From Chryseobacterium sp. H1D6B (GTDB lineage Bacteria; Bacteroidota; Bacteroidia; Flavobacteriales; Weeksellaceae): a DNA stretch of 64,000 nucleotides. Below, piece after piece: positions 27,539-35,576 of the stretch. The notes under the pieces are model-generated. The model was not told where the DNA came from and made no database searches. It worked only from the letters and a program-made list of their open reading frames with translations. Both the position numbers and the translations under genes were made by a program. Position 1 is the first letter of the stretch; each line of letters starts with the position of its first letter. The stretch is taken from the NCBI RefSeq assembly GCF_029892445.1, contig NZ_JARXVJ010000001.1:2976001-3040000 (forward strand), read 5' to 3'.

Positions 27539-27615
27539 TGTCATTCCCACAGAGGGATATATCGATATTTAAAATGAGATTCTTAACTGCGCTTTCAGCC
27601 TCATTCTGAATGACA
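27539..27615 (+). repeat. Dispersed 77 bp repeat, copy B
   Basis: Begins TGTCATTC and ends GAATGACA. It is the same element as copy A at 4981-5058 in opposite orientation, with conserved blocks TGAGATTCTT and TTCTGAATGACA. Together with copy C it fills most of the 410-nt gap between grpE and mntH; no ORF is seen here. Confidence 0.72.
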
Positions 27616-27699
27616 CAGGATGTGAATTATATTTTTGCCGGAGGTGAAAATCTTACGCCTTAAAACACCAGACATGACAATCTGCGCCGTTGCGTTTAA

Positions 27700-27768
27700 A
27701 AAAAACGAGAAATTTTGGTTCTTAAAACGAGATTTTCCACTACACTTTCATCTTTGTTCTGAATGACA
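27700..27768 (+). repeat. Dispersed repeat, degenerate copy C
   Basis: The right half (27728-27768) aligns without gaps to the same 41-nt segment of copies A and B, at roughly 70% identity by hand, ending TTCTGAATGACA. The left half has GAGAAATTTT and an A-rich stretch as in copy A, but its terminal TGTCATT is not recognisable, so the left boundary is approximate. Confidence 0.55.
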
Positions 27769-27796
27769 AAATGATATAATCAATAAAAATTTTATT

Positions 27797-29125
27797 CTAT
27801 GTAAATGTCTGGTATAAGAGATAAAGATTTAAAATAATAATCACAAAAGAAATGATCCATACGCAGATCTTTAAAAAAGGTTTATTAACAAATTCTCCCA
27901 TTTTTGCTTTGTCATTAGTAAACATAACTAAGGGAACAACGGCAAAGCTTAACTGCATAGAAAGAATTACCTGGCTTAAAACTAACAGCTGGGTAGTCCC
28001 TTCTTCCCCATAGATAATAGCGACAATTAAAGCTGGAATAACAGCGATCAGTCTTGTGATCAGTCTTCTTACCCAAGGTTTTAATCTGATATTTAAAAAA
28101 CCTTCCATGACGATCTGCCCGGCAAGAGTTCCGGTAAGGGTAGAGTTTTGTCCTGAAGCTAAAAGGGCAATAGCAAATGCAATGCTCGCCATAGAAGCTC
28201 CCAAAATTGGAGCCAGCATTTTATAAGCATCATGAATATCTGCAACATGGTTGTTGCCTGTAGTATGGAAAGTTGCCGATGCAAGAATAAGAATGGCCGC
28301 GTTAATGAAGAAAGCCAGCATTAATGAAACGGTACTGTCTAAAGTGGCAAATTTTATGGCTTCTTTTTTTCCTTCTCTATCACGGGTATAATTTCTTGTC
28401 TGAACGATGCTGCTGTGTAAATACAAATTATGGGGCATCACCGTAGCTCCTAAAATTCCAATAGCGATATACAGCATAGCCGGGTTTTGAATAATTTCTT
28501 TTTGTGGAACTAAGCCTCCCAAAAGGGCATTGATTTCTGGTTTGGAAATTACGATTTCATAGACAAAACAGGCGAGAATAATGAAAATAAGACCGCCTAC
28601 AATACTTTCGATCCATCTGAATCCTTTTGCCTGAAGCAGTAATATAATAAGGACATCTACTGTAGTAATAACAATTCCCCACGTCAGAGGAATATGGAAG
28701 AGTAAGTTTAATGCAATGGCTGAACCTATCACTTCCGCTAAATCACATGCAGCAATGGCTATTTCGCAGAATACCCAAAGCATAAAATTGGTTTTTGGAC
28801 CAAAATGATCTCTGCAGGCCTGTGCTAAATCTCTTTCTGCAACGACGCCTAATTTCACAGATAAATGCTGTAAAACCATTGCGAAAATATTCGAAATAAG
28901 AATTACAGAGAGCAGGGTGTAGCCGAATTGTGCACCGCCGGCAATATCTGTAGCCCAGTTTCCAGGATCCATATATCCGACAGCAACCATCAATCCAGGC
29001 CCTGCAAAAGCCAAATATTTCCTCCAAAAACTTCCGTTTTTTGGAACATTAATAGAGGAGTAAACTTCTGGTAATGAATGAGAAGTTTTATCTTTTCGCC
29101 AAGGGCGTTTTGCTTGAAAATTCAT
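27797..29125 (-). CDS. mntH: Nramp-family divalent metal (Mn2+/Fe2+) transporter
   Basis: 442 aa, 11 predicted transmembrane helices. The metal-site motifs are intact: DPGNWATD in TM1 and GATVMPHNLYLHS in TM6, the signature of proton-coupled Mn/Fe importers. The consensus transport segment GQNSTLTGTLAGQIVMEGF follows. Single gene; its upstream region has a full -33/-7 promoter and a TTAG...CTAA inverted repeat over the expected start of transcription, suggesting metal-dependent repression (inferred). Whether Mn or Fe is the main cargo cannot be told. Confidence 0.95.
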   Translation of the reverse strand: MNFQAKRPWRKDKTSHSLPEVYSSINVPKNGSFWRKYLAFAGPGLMVAVGYMDPGNWATDIAGGAQFGYTLLSVILISNIFAMVLQHLSVKLGVVAERDLAQACRDHFGPKTNFMLWVFCEIAIAACDLAEVIGSAIALNLLFHIPLTWGIVITTVDVLIILLLQAKGFRWIESIVGGLIFIILACFVYEIVISKPEINALLGGLVPQKEIIQNPAMLYIAIGILGATVMPHNLYLHSSIVQTRNYTRDREGKKEAIKFATLDSTVSLMLAFFINAAILILASATFHTTGNNHVADIHDAYKMLAPILGASMASIAFAIALLASGQNSTLTGTLAGQIVMEGFLNIRLKPWVRRLITRLIAVIPALIVAIIYGEEGTTQLLVLSQVILSMQLSFAVVPLVMFTNDKAKMGEFVNKPFLKICVWIISFVIIILNLYLLYQTFT

Positions 29126-29129
29126 AAAT

Positions 29130-29145
29130 GTTAGAAATGACTAAC
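29130..29145 (-). promoter_or_regulatory. Inverted repeat, candidate metal-repressor operator of mntH
   Basis: GTTAG, six bases, CTAAC: a 5-6-5 inverted repeat lying between the mntH -7 box and the ATG and touching the last base of the box. DtxR/MntR-type repressors bind TTAG...CTAA-like palindromes. Assignment is by position and pattern only. Confidence 0.4.
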
Positions 29146-29174
29146 AAATGTAGTTAAATAAATGAAAAATCAAA
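29145..29174 (-). promoter_or_regulatory. Promoter of mntH (-33 and -7 boxes)
   Basis: On the minus strand TTTG (29171-29174), an 18-nt spacer, then TACATTTG (29145-29152). Both boxes and the spacing match the Bacteroidota consensus; the ATG is 19 nt beyond the -7 box. Confidence 0.65.
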
Positions 29175-29183
29175 ATGTATCAC

Positions 29184-29215
29184 ATAAAAAATCCCGAAAA
29201 ATATTTTCGGGATTT
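29184..29215 (-). terminator. Terminator of the DUF937-OmpA gene
   Basis: On the minus strand a near-perfect 12-pair stem (AAATCCCGAAAA / TTTTTCGGGATTT) leads into a T-run, 21 nt after the stop codon. Confidence 0.85.
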
Positions 29216-29235
29216 CTATAATTTATTCTTAAAGA

Positions 29236-30531
29236 TTATTTTGCAAATCTGATAGACATTTTTCTGTCAGCTGCTCTTTCAGCATCAGAAGCTTTAGCAT
29301 CTACTTTAGCAAACTGGCTTCCGTAACCTTCAGCTCCTAAAACTTGACCTCCAAGTTTTTGTTTTGTCAGCCATTCTTTAATAAAGTTAGCTCTAGCTGT
29401 AGAAAGTTTCACATTGCTGGTTTCATTTCCTGTTTTATCAGTATATCCGCCAATTTTAATTTTCGCATCAGGAAAAGCTTTTAAAATCGCTGCTAAATTA
29501 TCAAGCTGTCCTTGAGAACCTGCTTCTAATTCTGTAGAGCTTCCCATTTTGAAGTTAACATGATCGAAATCATACCAAGTATCTTTCAAAGCGGCATCAT
29601 CTTTAGCATTTTTATAACCGTCAGATTTCAAGAATGCGATCATTTTATCTTCCATACCTCCTTTGTAGCCTTTAAGAGCCATGCCGTTCAGGTCGATATT
29701 CTCATCAACTTTTGCAGCAGATGTGCTTGTCATAGCTGTATCAGTTGAGTTCATTACTTTTGCTGTATCAGAAGACATTTTGGTTGAATCTACAGCAACA
29801 GTTGTAGTCGTAGTCTTCTTTTTCTCACACTGTTTCCATAAGAAATATCCAGCTGCTAATAGTAATAGGAGCGGAAGAAGCCATTTCCAGATGGATCCGC
29901 CTCCGCCGTTATTGTTATTATTAGTGTCATTATATGAAGCGGTAGGAGATACACTTCTTGTAACTTCTACTTTAGGCTCATCCACAGAGGAAACTTTTAC
30001 TTTGTCATCACTTCCTCCAAACCAGCTTCCTAGATTTAGGGTGGCTAGAGAAAGTCCTGCAGGTAATAAAGTAGAAACAATTCCTTTCTGGTCATTTAAT
30101 AAATTAGAAATTCCAGATTTATCTAAATTATTATCAGCCGCGTATTTTCCAATAGAACCTACTGTAGCTCCTGTTACCATACCCAGCAGAGAACTTGAAG
30201 AATTATTGCTGATTCCTGCATAGGAAGCTATCGTATTTACCAATCCATTCAATTTATCACCAAAAACAGATGACAGCAGATTTGAAATAACAGGGCTGTT
30301 GGAAGCACCTCCTAATAAGTCGCCTAAAATTCCACTAGATGAGGCACCGGTAATTGCATCTAAAACGCCGGGATTACTCGAATTATTTGCCAATCCTCCT
30401 ACTACAGCAGGAAGTAAACCTCCAATTGCTTTAGAAATACCAGACTCACTCTCTCCAAGCTGCGATGCAGACTGAGAAATTAAAGCGGGACCTAATTGTC
30501 CTTTAATTAAATCAATTACATTTAAAGACAT
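29236..30531 (-). CDS. DUF937-OmpA fusion envelope protein
   Basis: 431 aa. The N-terminal ~170 residues are a Gly/Ser/Leu-rich DUF937 domain (MSLNVIDLIKGQLGPALI, repeated IGGLLPAVVGGL-like helices). A linker with Asn/Gly repeats leads to one transmembrane helix (about 216-233, WKWLLPLLLLLAAGYFLW), a Thr/Ser-rich spacer, and a C-terminal OmpA peptidoglycan-binding domain (NFKMGSSTELEAGSQ ... GYTDKTGNETSN, TARANFIKEWL). There is no cleavable signal, so DUF937 should be cytosolic and the OmpA domain periplasmic, linking the cytosol to the cell wall. DUF937's role is unknown. Confidence 0.9.
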   Translation of the reverse strand: MSLNVIDLIKGQLGPALISQSASQLGESESGISKAIGGLLPAVVGGLANNSSNPGVLDAITGASSSGILGDLLGGASNSPVISNLLSSVFGDKLNGLVNTIASYAGISNNSSSSLLGMVTGATVGSIGKYAADNNLDKSGISNLLNDQKGIVSTLLPAGLSLATLNLGSWFGGSDDKVKVSSVDEPKVEVTRSVSPTASYNDTNNNNNGGGGSIWKWLLPLLLLLAAGYFLWKQCEKKKTTTTTVAVDSTKMSSDTAKVMNSTDTAMTSTSAAKVDENIDLNGMALKGYKGGMEDKMIAFLKSDGYKNAKDDAALKDTWYDFDHVNFKMGSSTELEAGSQGQLDNLAAILKAFPDAKIKIGGYTDKTGNETSNVKLSTARANFIKEWLTKQKLGGQVLGAEGYGSQFAKVDAKASDAERAADRKMSIRFAK

Positions 30532-30649
30532 AATAAATTATTTTTAAGATTAATGTTGACATAAATTTAAACAAAAATCTGTCCAAATGTTATTTTTTTT
30601 TAATATTTATTGGAATTTAAATGAAATTTTTGAAAAATTATTAAAATTT

Positions 30650-32125
30650 TTAATACGCTTTTGCGAACAATACACGTCTTTTGGATGGTTTTCCTGAAAT
30701 AAGAGAAACACCTTCTTCTATATCATTATCTAAAGGAATACATCTTATTGTAGCCTTAGTTTCATTCTTTATCTGCTCCTCTTCTTCAGCTGTACCGTCC
30801 CAATGTGCATAGATAAAACCTCCTTTTTCTTTTAAAACATTTTTAAATTCTTCATAAGTGTCAACTTTAGTAATATTTTCATTTCTAAAATTAAGAGCTT
30901 TCGTATAAATGTCTTTTTGGATGGTCTGTAATAATTCTTCGATGTAAGTATCTAAACCTTCAATAGAATGCGTCTGTTTAGTAAGGTTATCTCTTCTTGC
31001 AATTTCAACAGACTTATTTTCTAAATCTTTTGGTCCGATAGCAATTCTTACCGGTACACCTTTTAATTCATATTCTGCGAATTTCCAGCCTGGTTTGTTC
31101 TGTGTATCATTATCAAATTTCACGGAAATACCTTTAGCTTTTAATTTAGCCTGAATATCTAAAGCAACCTCACTGATCTGGTTTAATTGTTCATCACCTT
31201 TAAAAATAGGAACAATAACCACCTGGATAGGTGCCAATGTTGGAGGCAGAACCAATCCGAAATCATCAGAATGGGTCATAATAAGAGCTCCCATTAAACG
31301 GGTTGATGTTCCCCAAGATGTTGCCCAGGCATGTTCAATTTTTCCTTCTTTATTAGTGAATTTTACATCAAAAGCTTTAGCGAAATTTTGTCCTAAGAAA
31401 TGAGAAGTACCTGCCTGAAGCGCTTTTCCATCCTGCATTAGAGCTTCAATACAATATGTGTCATCAGCACCTGCAAATCTTTCAGAAGGTGTTTTCATCC
31501 CTTGAATGACAGGCATTGCCATAAAGTTTTCTGCAAAATCTGCATAAACGTTATTCATTTTTGCCGCTTCTTCAACAGCTTCATCTTTAGTTGCATGAGC
31601 AGTATGGCCTTCCTGCCATAAAAATTCTGCTGTTCTTAAGAATAAACGGGTTCTCATTTCCCAACGGACAACATTAGCCCATTGGTTGATCAAAATAGGC
31701 AGATCTCTGTAAGACTGGATCCAGTTTTTGTAAGTACTCCAGATAATTGCTTCTGATGTTGGGCGAACGATAAGTTCTTCTTCTAATTTAGCATCAGGAT
31801 CTACAATTAATTTATGAGGATTATTAGGGTCAGTTTTTAATCTGTAATGGGTAACAACAGCACATTCTTTTGCAAAACCTTCAGCATTTTTTTCTTCAGC
31901 CTCAAACAAGCTTTTGGGTACAAAAAGCGGGAAATAAGCATTAACGTGACCTGTTTCTTTGAATTTCTTATCCATTTCGTCACGCATTTTTTCCCAGATC
32001 GCGTATCCATATGGTTTTATAACCATACATCCCCGCACGCTGGAGTTCTCAGCTAAATCTGCCTTTACAACCAATTCATTATACCATTTGCTGTAATCTT
32101 CGCTTCTTGAGGTTAGTTTTGCCAT
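30650..32125 (-). CDS. proS: Prolyl-tRNA synthetase, archaeal/eukaryotic type
   Basis: 491 aa, class II. The opening [19 protein letters not shown] and motif 2 region [24 protein letters not shown] are those of the type 3 (archaeal/eukaryotic-like) ProRS; the bacterial-type editing (INS) domain between motifs 2 and 3 is missing. The anticodon-binding domain follows (about 290-390), then the C-terminal zinc-like domain ending RVLFAKAY. No cysteine cluster is seen in the last domain. Single gene; no terminator is obvious downstream and no exact -7 box upstream. Confidence 0.96.
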   Translation of the reverse strand: MAKLTSRSEDYSKWYNELVVKADLAENSSVRGCMVIKPYGYAIWEKMRDEMDKKFKETGHVNAYFPLFVPKSLFEAEEKNAEGFAKECAVVTHYRLKTDPNNPHKLIVDPDAKLEEELIVRPTSEAIIWSTYKNWIQSYRDLPILINQWANVVRWEMRTRLFLRTAEFLWQEGHTAHATKDEAVEEAAKMNNVYADFAENFMAMPVIQGMKTPSERFAGADDTYCIEALMQDGKALQAGTSHFLGQNFAKAFDVKFTNKEGKIEHAWATSWGTSTRLMGALIMTHSDDFGLVLPPTLAPIQVVIVPIFKGDEQLNQISEVALDIQAKLKAKGISVKFDNDTQNKPGWKFAEYELKGVPVRIAIGPKDLENKSVEIARRDNLTKQTHSIEGLDTYIEELLQTIQKDIYTKALNFRNENITKVDTYEEFKNVLKEKGGFIYAHWDGTAEEEEQIKNETKATIRCIPLDNDIEEGVSLISGKPSKRRVLFAKAY

Positions 32126-32132
32126 TATTTTT

Positions 32133-32167
32133 TAAATTTTTTTTAACTTTTTTAACTTTTTTAACTT
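32133..32167. repeat. Short tandem TTTTTTAAC repeat upstream of proS
   Basis: Three consecutive units ending in TTAAC (9-nt period: TTTTTTAAC) occur just upstream of the proS ATG. Simple-sequence repeat; phase changes by slippage are possible but not shown. Confidence 0.6.
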
Positions 32168-32168
32168 A

Positions 32169-32198
32169 TTGTTATCTAAAAATAAAAATCTATTTTTG
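32169..32198 (+). promoter_or_regulatory. Promoter of the lipoprotein/OMP operon
   Basis: TTG at 32169-32171, 19-nt spacer, TATTTTTG at 32191-32198: exact Bacteroidota consensus and spacing. The 5' UTR would be about 75 nt and contains the repeats described next. Confidence 0.62.
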
Positions 32199-32217
32199 AT
32201 AGATTATATTACCAATG

Positions 32218-32243
32218 TTTTTGGTACATTTTTGGTACGTTTT
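32218..32243 (+). repeat. Direct repeats TTTTTGGTAC in the leader of the lipoprotein gene
   Basis: TTTTTGGTAC occurs twice, 11 nt apart (32218-32227 and 32229-32238), followed by a partial third TTTTG. An upstream ACCAA can pair with the TTGGT to form a small hairpin. One helical turn of spacing suits a dimeric regulator or RNA structure; function unknown. Confidence 0.5.
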
Positions 32244-32279
32244 GCAAATATAAATTAAATTAAAAATTTTTACATTATC

Positions 32280-33299
32280 ATGAAAAAAAATATACATAAA
32301 AATTTACTTAGCACGCTGAAATCTAAAGGGATTTTAGCTGTTGCGGGTGGATTGCTTTTGATGTCTTGCGGAGCCCAAGTAGGAGGTTACAGCGAGACAG
32401 ATGGGGTTTATTATGACCCCAACAAGGACACGTTGCCACAAGGGGTGATCATAAATAATGATAATGGCAATAGAGTAGGTGAATATTATGATTACCAACA
32501 AGACGATTCTAATCTTATCCAGAATGCAGAAATGAATTCCAGAGATCAGGATAACAGATACAGTTCTTGGAATGACAATTCTTGGAACGGAAATGCTACA
32601 GATTCAGACTGGGGGAATTTTGCAGGAAATCAGACCAATTTTTATGACAATTCTTGGTGGATGTACGGAGGTTACGGTCCATATTGGGGCTGGAACAGAG
32701 GCTGGGGATTTGGAATGTCTTTCGGCTGGGGCAGCTCTTGGGGCTGGGGCGGATTTAATCCGTACTGGAACTTTGGCTGGGGTGGATATTATGATCCATT
32801 CTGGGGCGGTTATTATGGAAGTCCTTATTGGGGATGGAACGGAGGATACTGGGGTAATGGCTATTACAACAGACTTCCTTACAGAAGAAGCGGTGCAGAT
32901 GGTAGAGGTATCAACAGTTATAACCAAGGCAGTTTAGGAAAATATAATTCAAATGGTTCTGGATTTAGAAATAACACGGGTTCAAATTCAGGATTCAGAA
33001 ATTTTAACAATACCGGAGGTTTCAGACAACAAGGAAATATGAATAACGGAGGATTCAGAAACTCATCAGGATATCGTAATCAGCCAAGAAATTATAATTA
33101 CAATAATCAACAACAGCAACAGCCTAGATACAGAGATAACAGCGGTTTCAGATCTAATGACAATAATGGATTCAGATCTAATAATGGAGGCTTCAACAAC
33201 TCAGGCGGCGGATTCAGATCAGGTGGTTCTTCCGGAGGCGGAGGAGGATTTAGATCTGGTGGCGGCGGAGGTGGCGGTTTCAGATCCGGCGGAAGATAA
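32280..33299 (+). CDS. Aromatic/Gly/Asn-rich lipoprotein of unknown function
   Basis: 339 aa. Lipoprotein signal with GGLLLMSCGAQ (Cys at about residue 30). Residues ~40-115 are polar and Asp/Asn-rich, ~118-200 are extraordinarily rich in Trp, Gly, Tyr and Phe (WGWGGFNPYWNFGWGGYYD is typical), and ~215-339 is an Arg/Gly/Asn-rich tail with repeated GFR(S/N) units ending in a poly-Gly GFRSGG array. No catalytic motif is seen. The tail is basic and probably disordered. The FadL-like protein gene follows after 33 nt, so they are probably one operon. I cannot name a family; a surface or outer-membrane-attached role is inferred. Confidence 0.82.
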   Translation: MKKNIHKNLLSTLKSKGILAVAGGLLLMSCGAQVGGYSETDGVYYDPNKDTLPQGVIINNDNGNRVGEYYDYQQDDSNLIQNAEMNSRDQDNRYSSWNDNSWNGNATDSDWGNFAGNQTNFYDNSWWMYGGYGPYWGWNRGWGFGMSFGWGSSWGWGGFNPYWNFGWGGYYDPFWGGYYGSPYWGWNGGYWGNGYYNRLPYRRSGADGRGINSYNQGSLGKYNSNGSGFRNNTGSNSGFRNFNNTGGFRQQGNMNNGGFRNSSGYRNQPRNYNYNNQQQQQPRYRDNSGFRSNDNNGFRSNNGGFNNSGGGFRSGGSSGGGGGFRSGGGGGGGFRSGGR

Positions 33300-33332
33300 T
33301 TTTTTCAAACGTAATAACTATTCAAAAAAATA

Positions 33333-34760
33333 ATGTTAAAAAAATCTTTAGTATTAATGAGTATTTCTGCCGCTTTTTTTGCGCAGGCTCAAGATATTTC
33401 TGTAATTAGAAACTCCATTGATGTGTATTCAAACCCTTCTTTGGGCGGATCTTCTAAGTTTAATGCAATGGCGGGTTCCAATGGAGCCTTAGGAGGTGAT
33501 GCAGGTTCTTTGTTGACTAACCCGGCAGGTCTTGGAGTTGCCATCTCGGGGGAGGTTTCAGGAACGCTTTCCATTACAAACAATAAAAATAAATCATCTT
33601 TAGCAGGGTCATCGATCGATTATAATATAACGAAAGGTGATCTTGGAAATGCCGGCGGAGTTGCTGTATTTCAGCTGATGACAGAAACGCCTTGGAAATT
33701 TATCAATGTGGGGGTTAATTACTCAAGCCAGTCGCTTGAAAATTATGTTGAGTCTCCGGGAAACAGAAATGTAATCATTCCTAAAAGCCTTGTTGATTCA
33801 AATGGAAACCCTGTGAACGGCAACATGACCTATCTAGGACAGGCTTATGACAGATACGGAACTCAATCTAAAATGAGTTTCGGGGTTGGAGCGAATTATG
33901 ATAACCGTTTATACTTAGGAGCTGGTTTAAATTTCCACTACGCAGATCTTGATCAGTATGATACTGCCGTATTTGGTTTAGACTTAGACAATTCAGTAAG
34001 TAATTTTAAAAAGCAGTATACTCCTTATTCAGAAAAATCTAATGGTTTCTCTGCTACTGTAGGGGTTATTGGAAAAGTAAGCAACCAATTCAGATTAGGT
34101 GCTTCCATAGAAACACCGACTTGGTGGAAAACAGACAGAGCTTTTTCTGAATATTACACAGGAAATGACGGTCTTATTTACTATGATAATTATATAGAAG
34201 ACAGAACCTTCAGATCTCCGATGAAAGCTACGGTAAGTGGTGCATTTGTACCCAACAAGAACTTTGCGATCAACATAGATTATACATTAGGATTAACGAA
34301 GCCTAAATATAAAGTGCAGGGTGAAGCAGAAACTGAGCTGAATACTTTTTTCAGCGATAATTACAAAAATCTGTCTGAAGTGAAAGTAGGAGCCGAATAT
34401 AGAATTAAAGCATTCAGATTAAGAGGCGGATATTCTTATGCTTCAAGTCCTTTTGATGCACTGACGATTAGTTCTTATTCTAATACGGGAGTTGCTGGAA
34501 ATAATAATTACAGCGATTTGATCTTAGGAGCAAGAAATACAATTGGGGCAGGGATCGGATATGATTTCAAAGCATTTTATGTAGATGCATCTTATCAGAA
34601 TATCAGTTCAAAATATAAGAATCCATTCCTAAGCGGAAGCGCTGATTACAATACTGGATATTATGGAGGAGACTTTGATGTTACAACGCCAAACTCTGTT
34701 GTTTCAGAAGTGAAAAACAGTAGAAATAACTTCTTTCTTACATTTGGCTGGAAGTTCTAA
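33333..34760 (+). CDS. Outer-membrane barrel protein, OmpP1/FadL-like
   Basis: 475 aa with signal peptide (MLKKSLVLMSISAAFFAQAQ). The N-terminal part (SSKFNAMAGSNGALGGDAGSLLTNPAGLG) matches the plug/hatch region of the FadL/TodX family; the rest alternates strands with aromatic girdles and ends FFLTFGWKF, a classic C-terminal strand with terminal Phe for BAM recognition. Family members move hydrophobic compounds across the outer membrane; in Bacteroidota they are often mislabelled hemin receptor. Co-transcribed with the lipoprotein upstream; a physical partnership is possible. Confidence 0.88.
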   Translation: MLKKSLVLMSISAAFFAQAQDISVIRNSIDVYSNPSLGGSSKFNAMAGSNGALGGDAGSLLTNPAGLGVAISGEVSGTLSITNNKNKSSLAGSSIDYNITKGDLGNAGGVAVFQLMTETPWKFINVGVNYSSQSLENYVESPGNRNVIIPKSLVDSNGNPVNGNMTYLGQAYDRYGTQSKMSFGVGANYDNRLYLGAGLNFHYADLDQYDTAVFGLDLDNSVSNFKKQYTPYSEKSNGFSATVGVIGKVSNQFRLGASIETPTWWKTDRAFSEYYTGNDGLIYYDNYIEDRTFRSPMKATVSGAFVPNKNFAINIDYTLGLTKPKYKVQGEAETELNTFFSDNYKNLSEVKVGAEYRIKAFRLRGGYSYASSPFDALTISSYSNTGVAGNNNYSDLILGARNTIGAGIGYDFKAFYVDASYQNISSKYKNPFLSGSADYNTGYYGGDFDVTTPNSVVSEVKNSRNNFFLTFGWKF

Positions 34761-34795
34761 ACTCCAGACATAATGTAATGAGTGATTAAATTGAT

Positions 34796-34827
34796 GCTCC
34801 GAATCTTATGGATTCGGAGCTTTTTAT
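34796..34827 (+). terminator. Terminator of the lipoprotein/OMP operon
   Basis: Perfect 10-pair stem GCTCCGAATC / GATTCGGAGC with a 5-nt loop, then TTTTTATTTTT, 35 nt after the stop. Confidence 0.9.
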
Positions 34828-34850
34828 TTTTAATTGAGTTGAAAAATTAA

Positions 34851-35576
34851 TTAATGATGATGTCCGCCAGCGGAATGAGAGTGGAAAAGGTGCATAAACA
34901 GAGCTAAAGAAACTCCTAAGATCACCAATCCTATTTTGGTCCAGTCGATATTATGATTTTTGTTGCTTTCAAAAATAATAACAGATGAAATATGCAGGAA
35001 GATACCTCCTACAACCGCCAGAAAGTAGGGCTGCAGGTCTGGATTGAAATAGTTTCCTAACAGCATTCCTAAGGGGGATGCTAAAGCAAATAAGCCGACA
35101 ATAAGAAGAGAAGGATATGAAGATGAACTTTTAGTATCCTTTCTATTAAATAAAAATGCTCCCAAAATAAAAGAAATAGGAAGATTGTGAAATAGGATCC
35201 CCAATAGATAAGGAGACAGCGCTTCTTTTTCGTTGGCTAAAGGAATCCCTTCAATAAAAGCATGTACAAAAAGACCTACCATTAATGCCACGGGCAGAAT
35301 GTTCTGCTCATTGTGATGATGAAAGTGGCCGTGTTCAAAACCTTTTGTAAGCGCTTCCAATATCATCTGCAGTAATACTCCTAAGATGACAAAAATTCCC
35401 AGATTACTGCTTTCCCCAGCAGTATACACCTGCGGGAAAACTTCATTTAAACAGATCGTTATAAGAAAACCTGCACTTAAAATCAATAGATTCTTTGCCA
35501 GCTTTTCTTTTTTTCCAAAATGCTTTCCTAAAAATACTCCGGTTATTACACTTAAAATTAGTAAAAGAACTATCAT
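34851..35576 (-). CDS. ZIP family divalent metal transporter
   Basis: 241 aa with about eight hydrophobic helices. The ZIP metal-site helix contains FVHAFIEGIPLA (HxxxEG) and a later HNLPISF, both typical. A cytosolic His-rich loop (HGHFHHHNEQN) and a His-rich C-terminus (HLFHSHSAGGHHH) bind zinc or related ions. Family members import Zn, sometimes Fe/Mn. Its ATG overlaps the stop of the upstream methyltransferase by 4 nt, so the two are translationally coupled, an unusual pairing. Confidence 0.92.
   Translation of the reverse strand: MIVLLLILSVITGVFLGKHFGKKEKLAKNLLILSAGFLITICLNEVFPQVYTAGESSNLGIFVILGVLLQMILEALTKGFEHGHFHHHNEQNILPVALMVGLFVHAFIEGIPLANEKEALSPYLLGILFHNLPISFILGAFLFNRKDTKSSSSYPSLLIVGLFALASPLGMLLGNYFNPDLQPYFLAVVGGIFLHISSVIIFESNKNHNIDWTKIGLVILGVSLALFMHLFHSHSAGGHHH

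Noticed and set aside
32572..32937. Alternative plus-strand frame of 121 codons within the aromatic/Gly-rich lipoprotein gene, and a minus-strand frame of 107 codons
   Set aside because: Repetitive Gly/Trp codons keep the other frames open; composition (Ile/Thr/Gly-rich) is not protein-like and the lipoprotein frame has a signal and neighbours.
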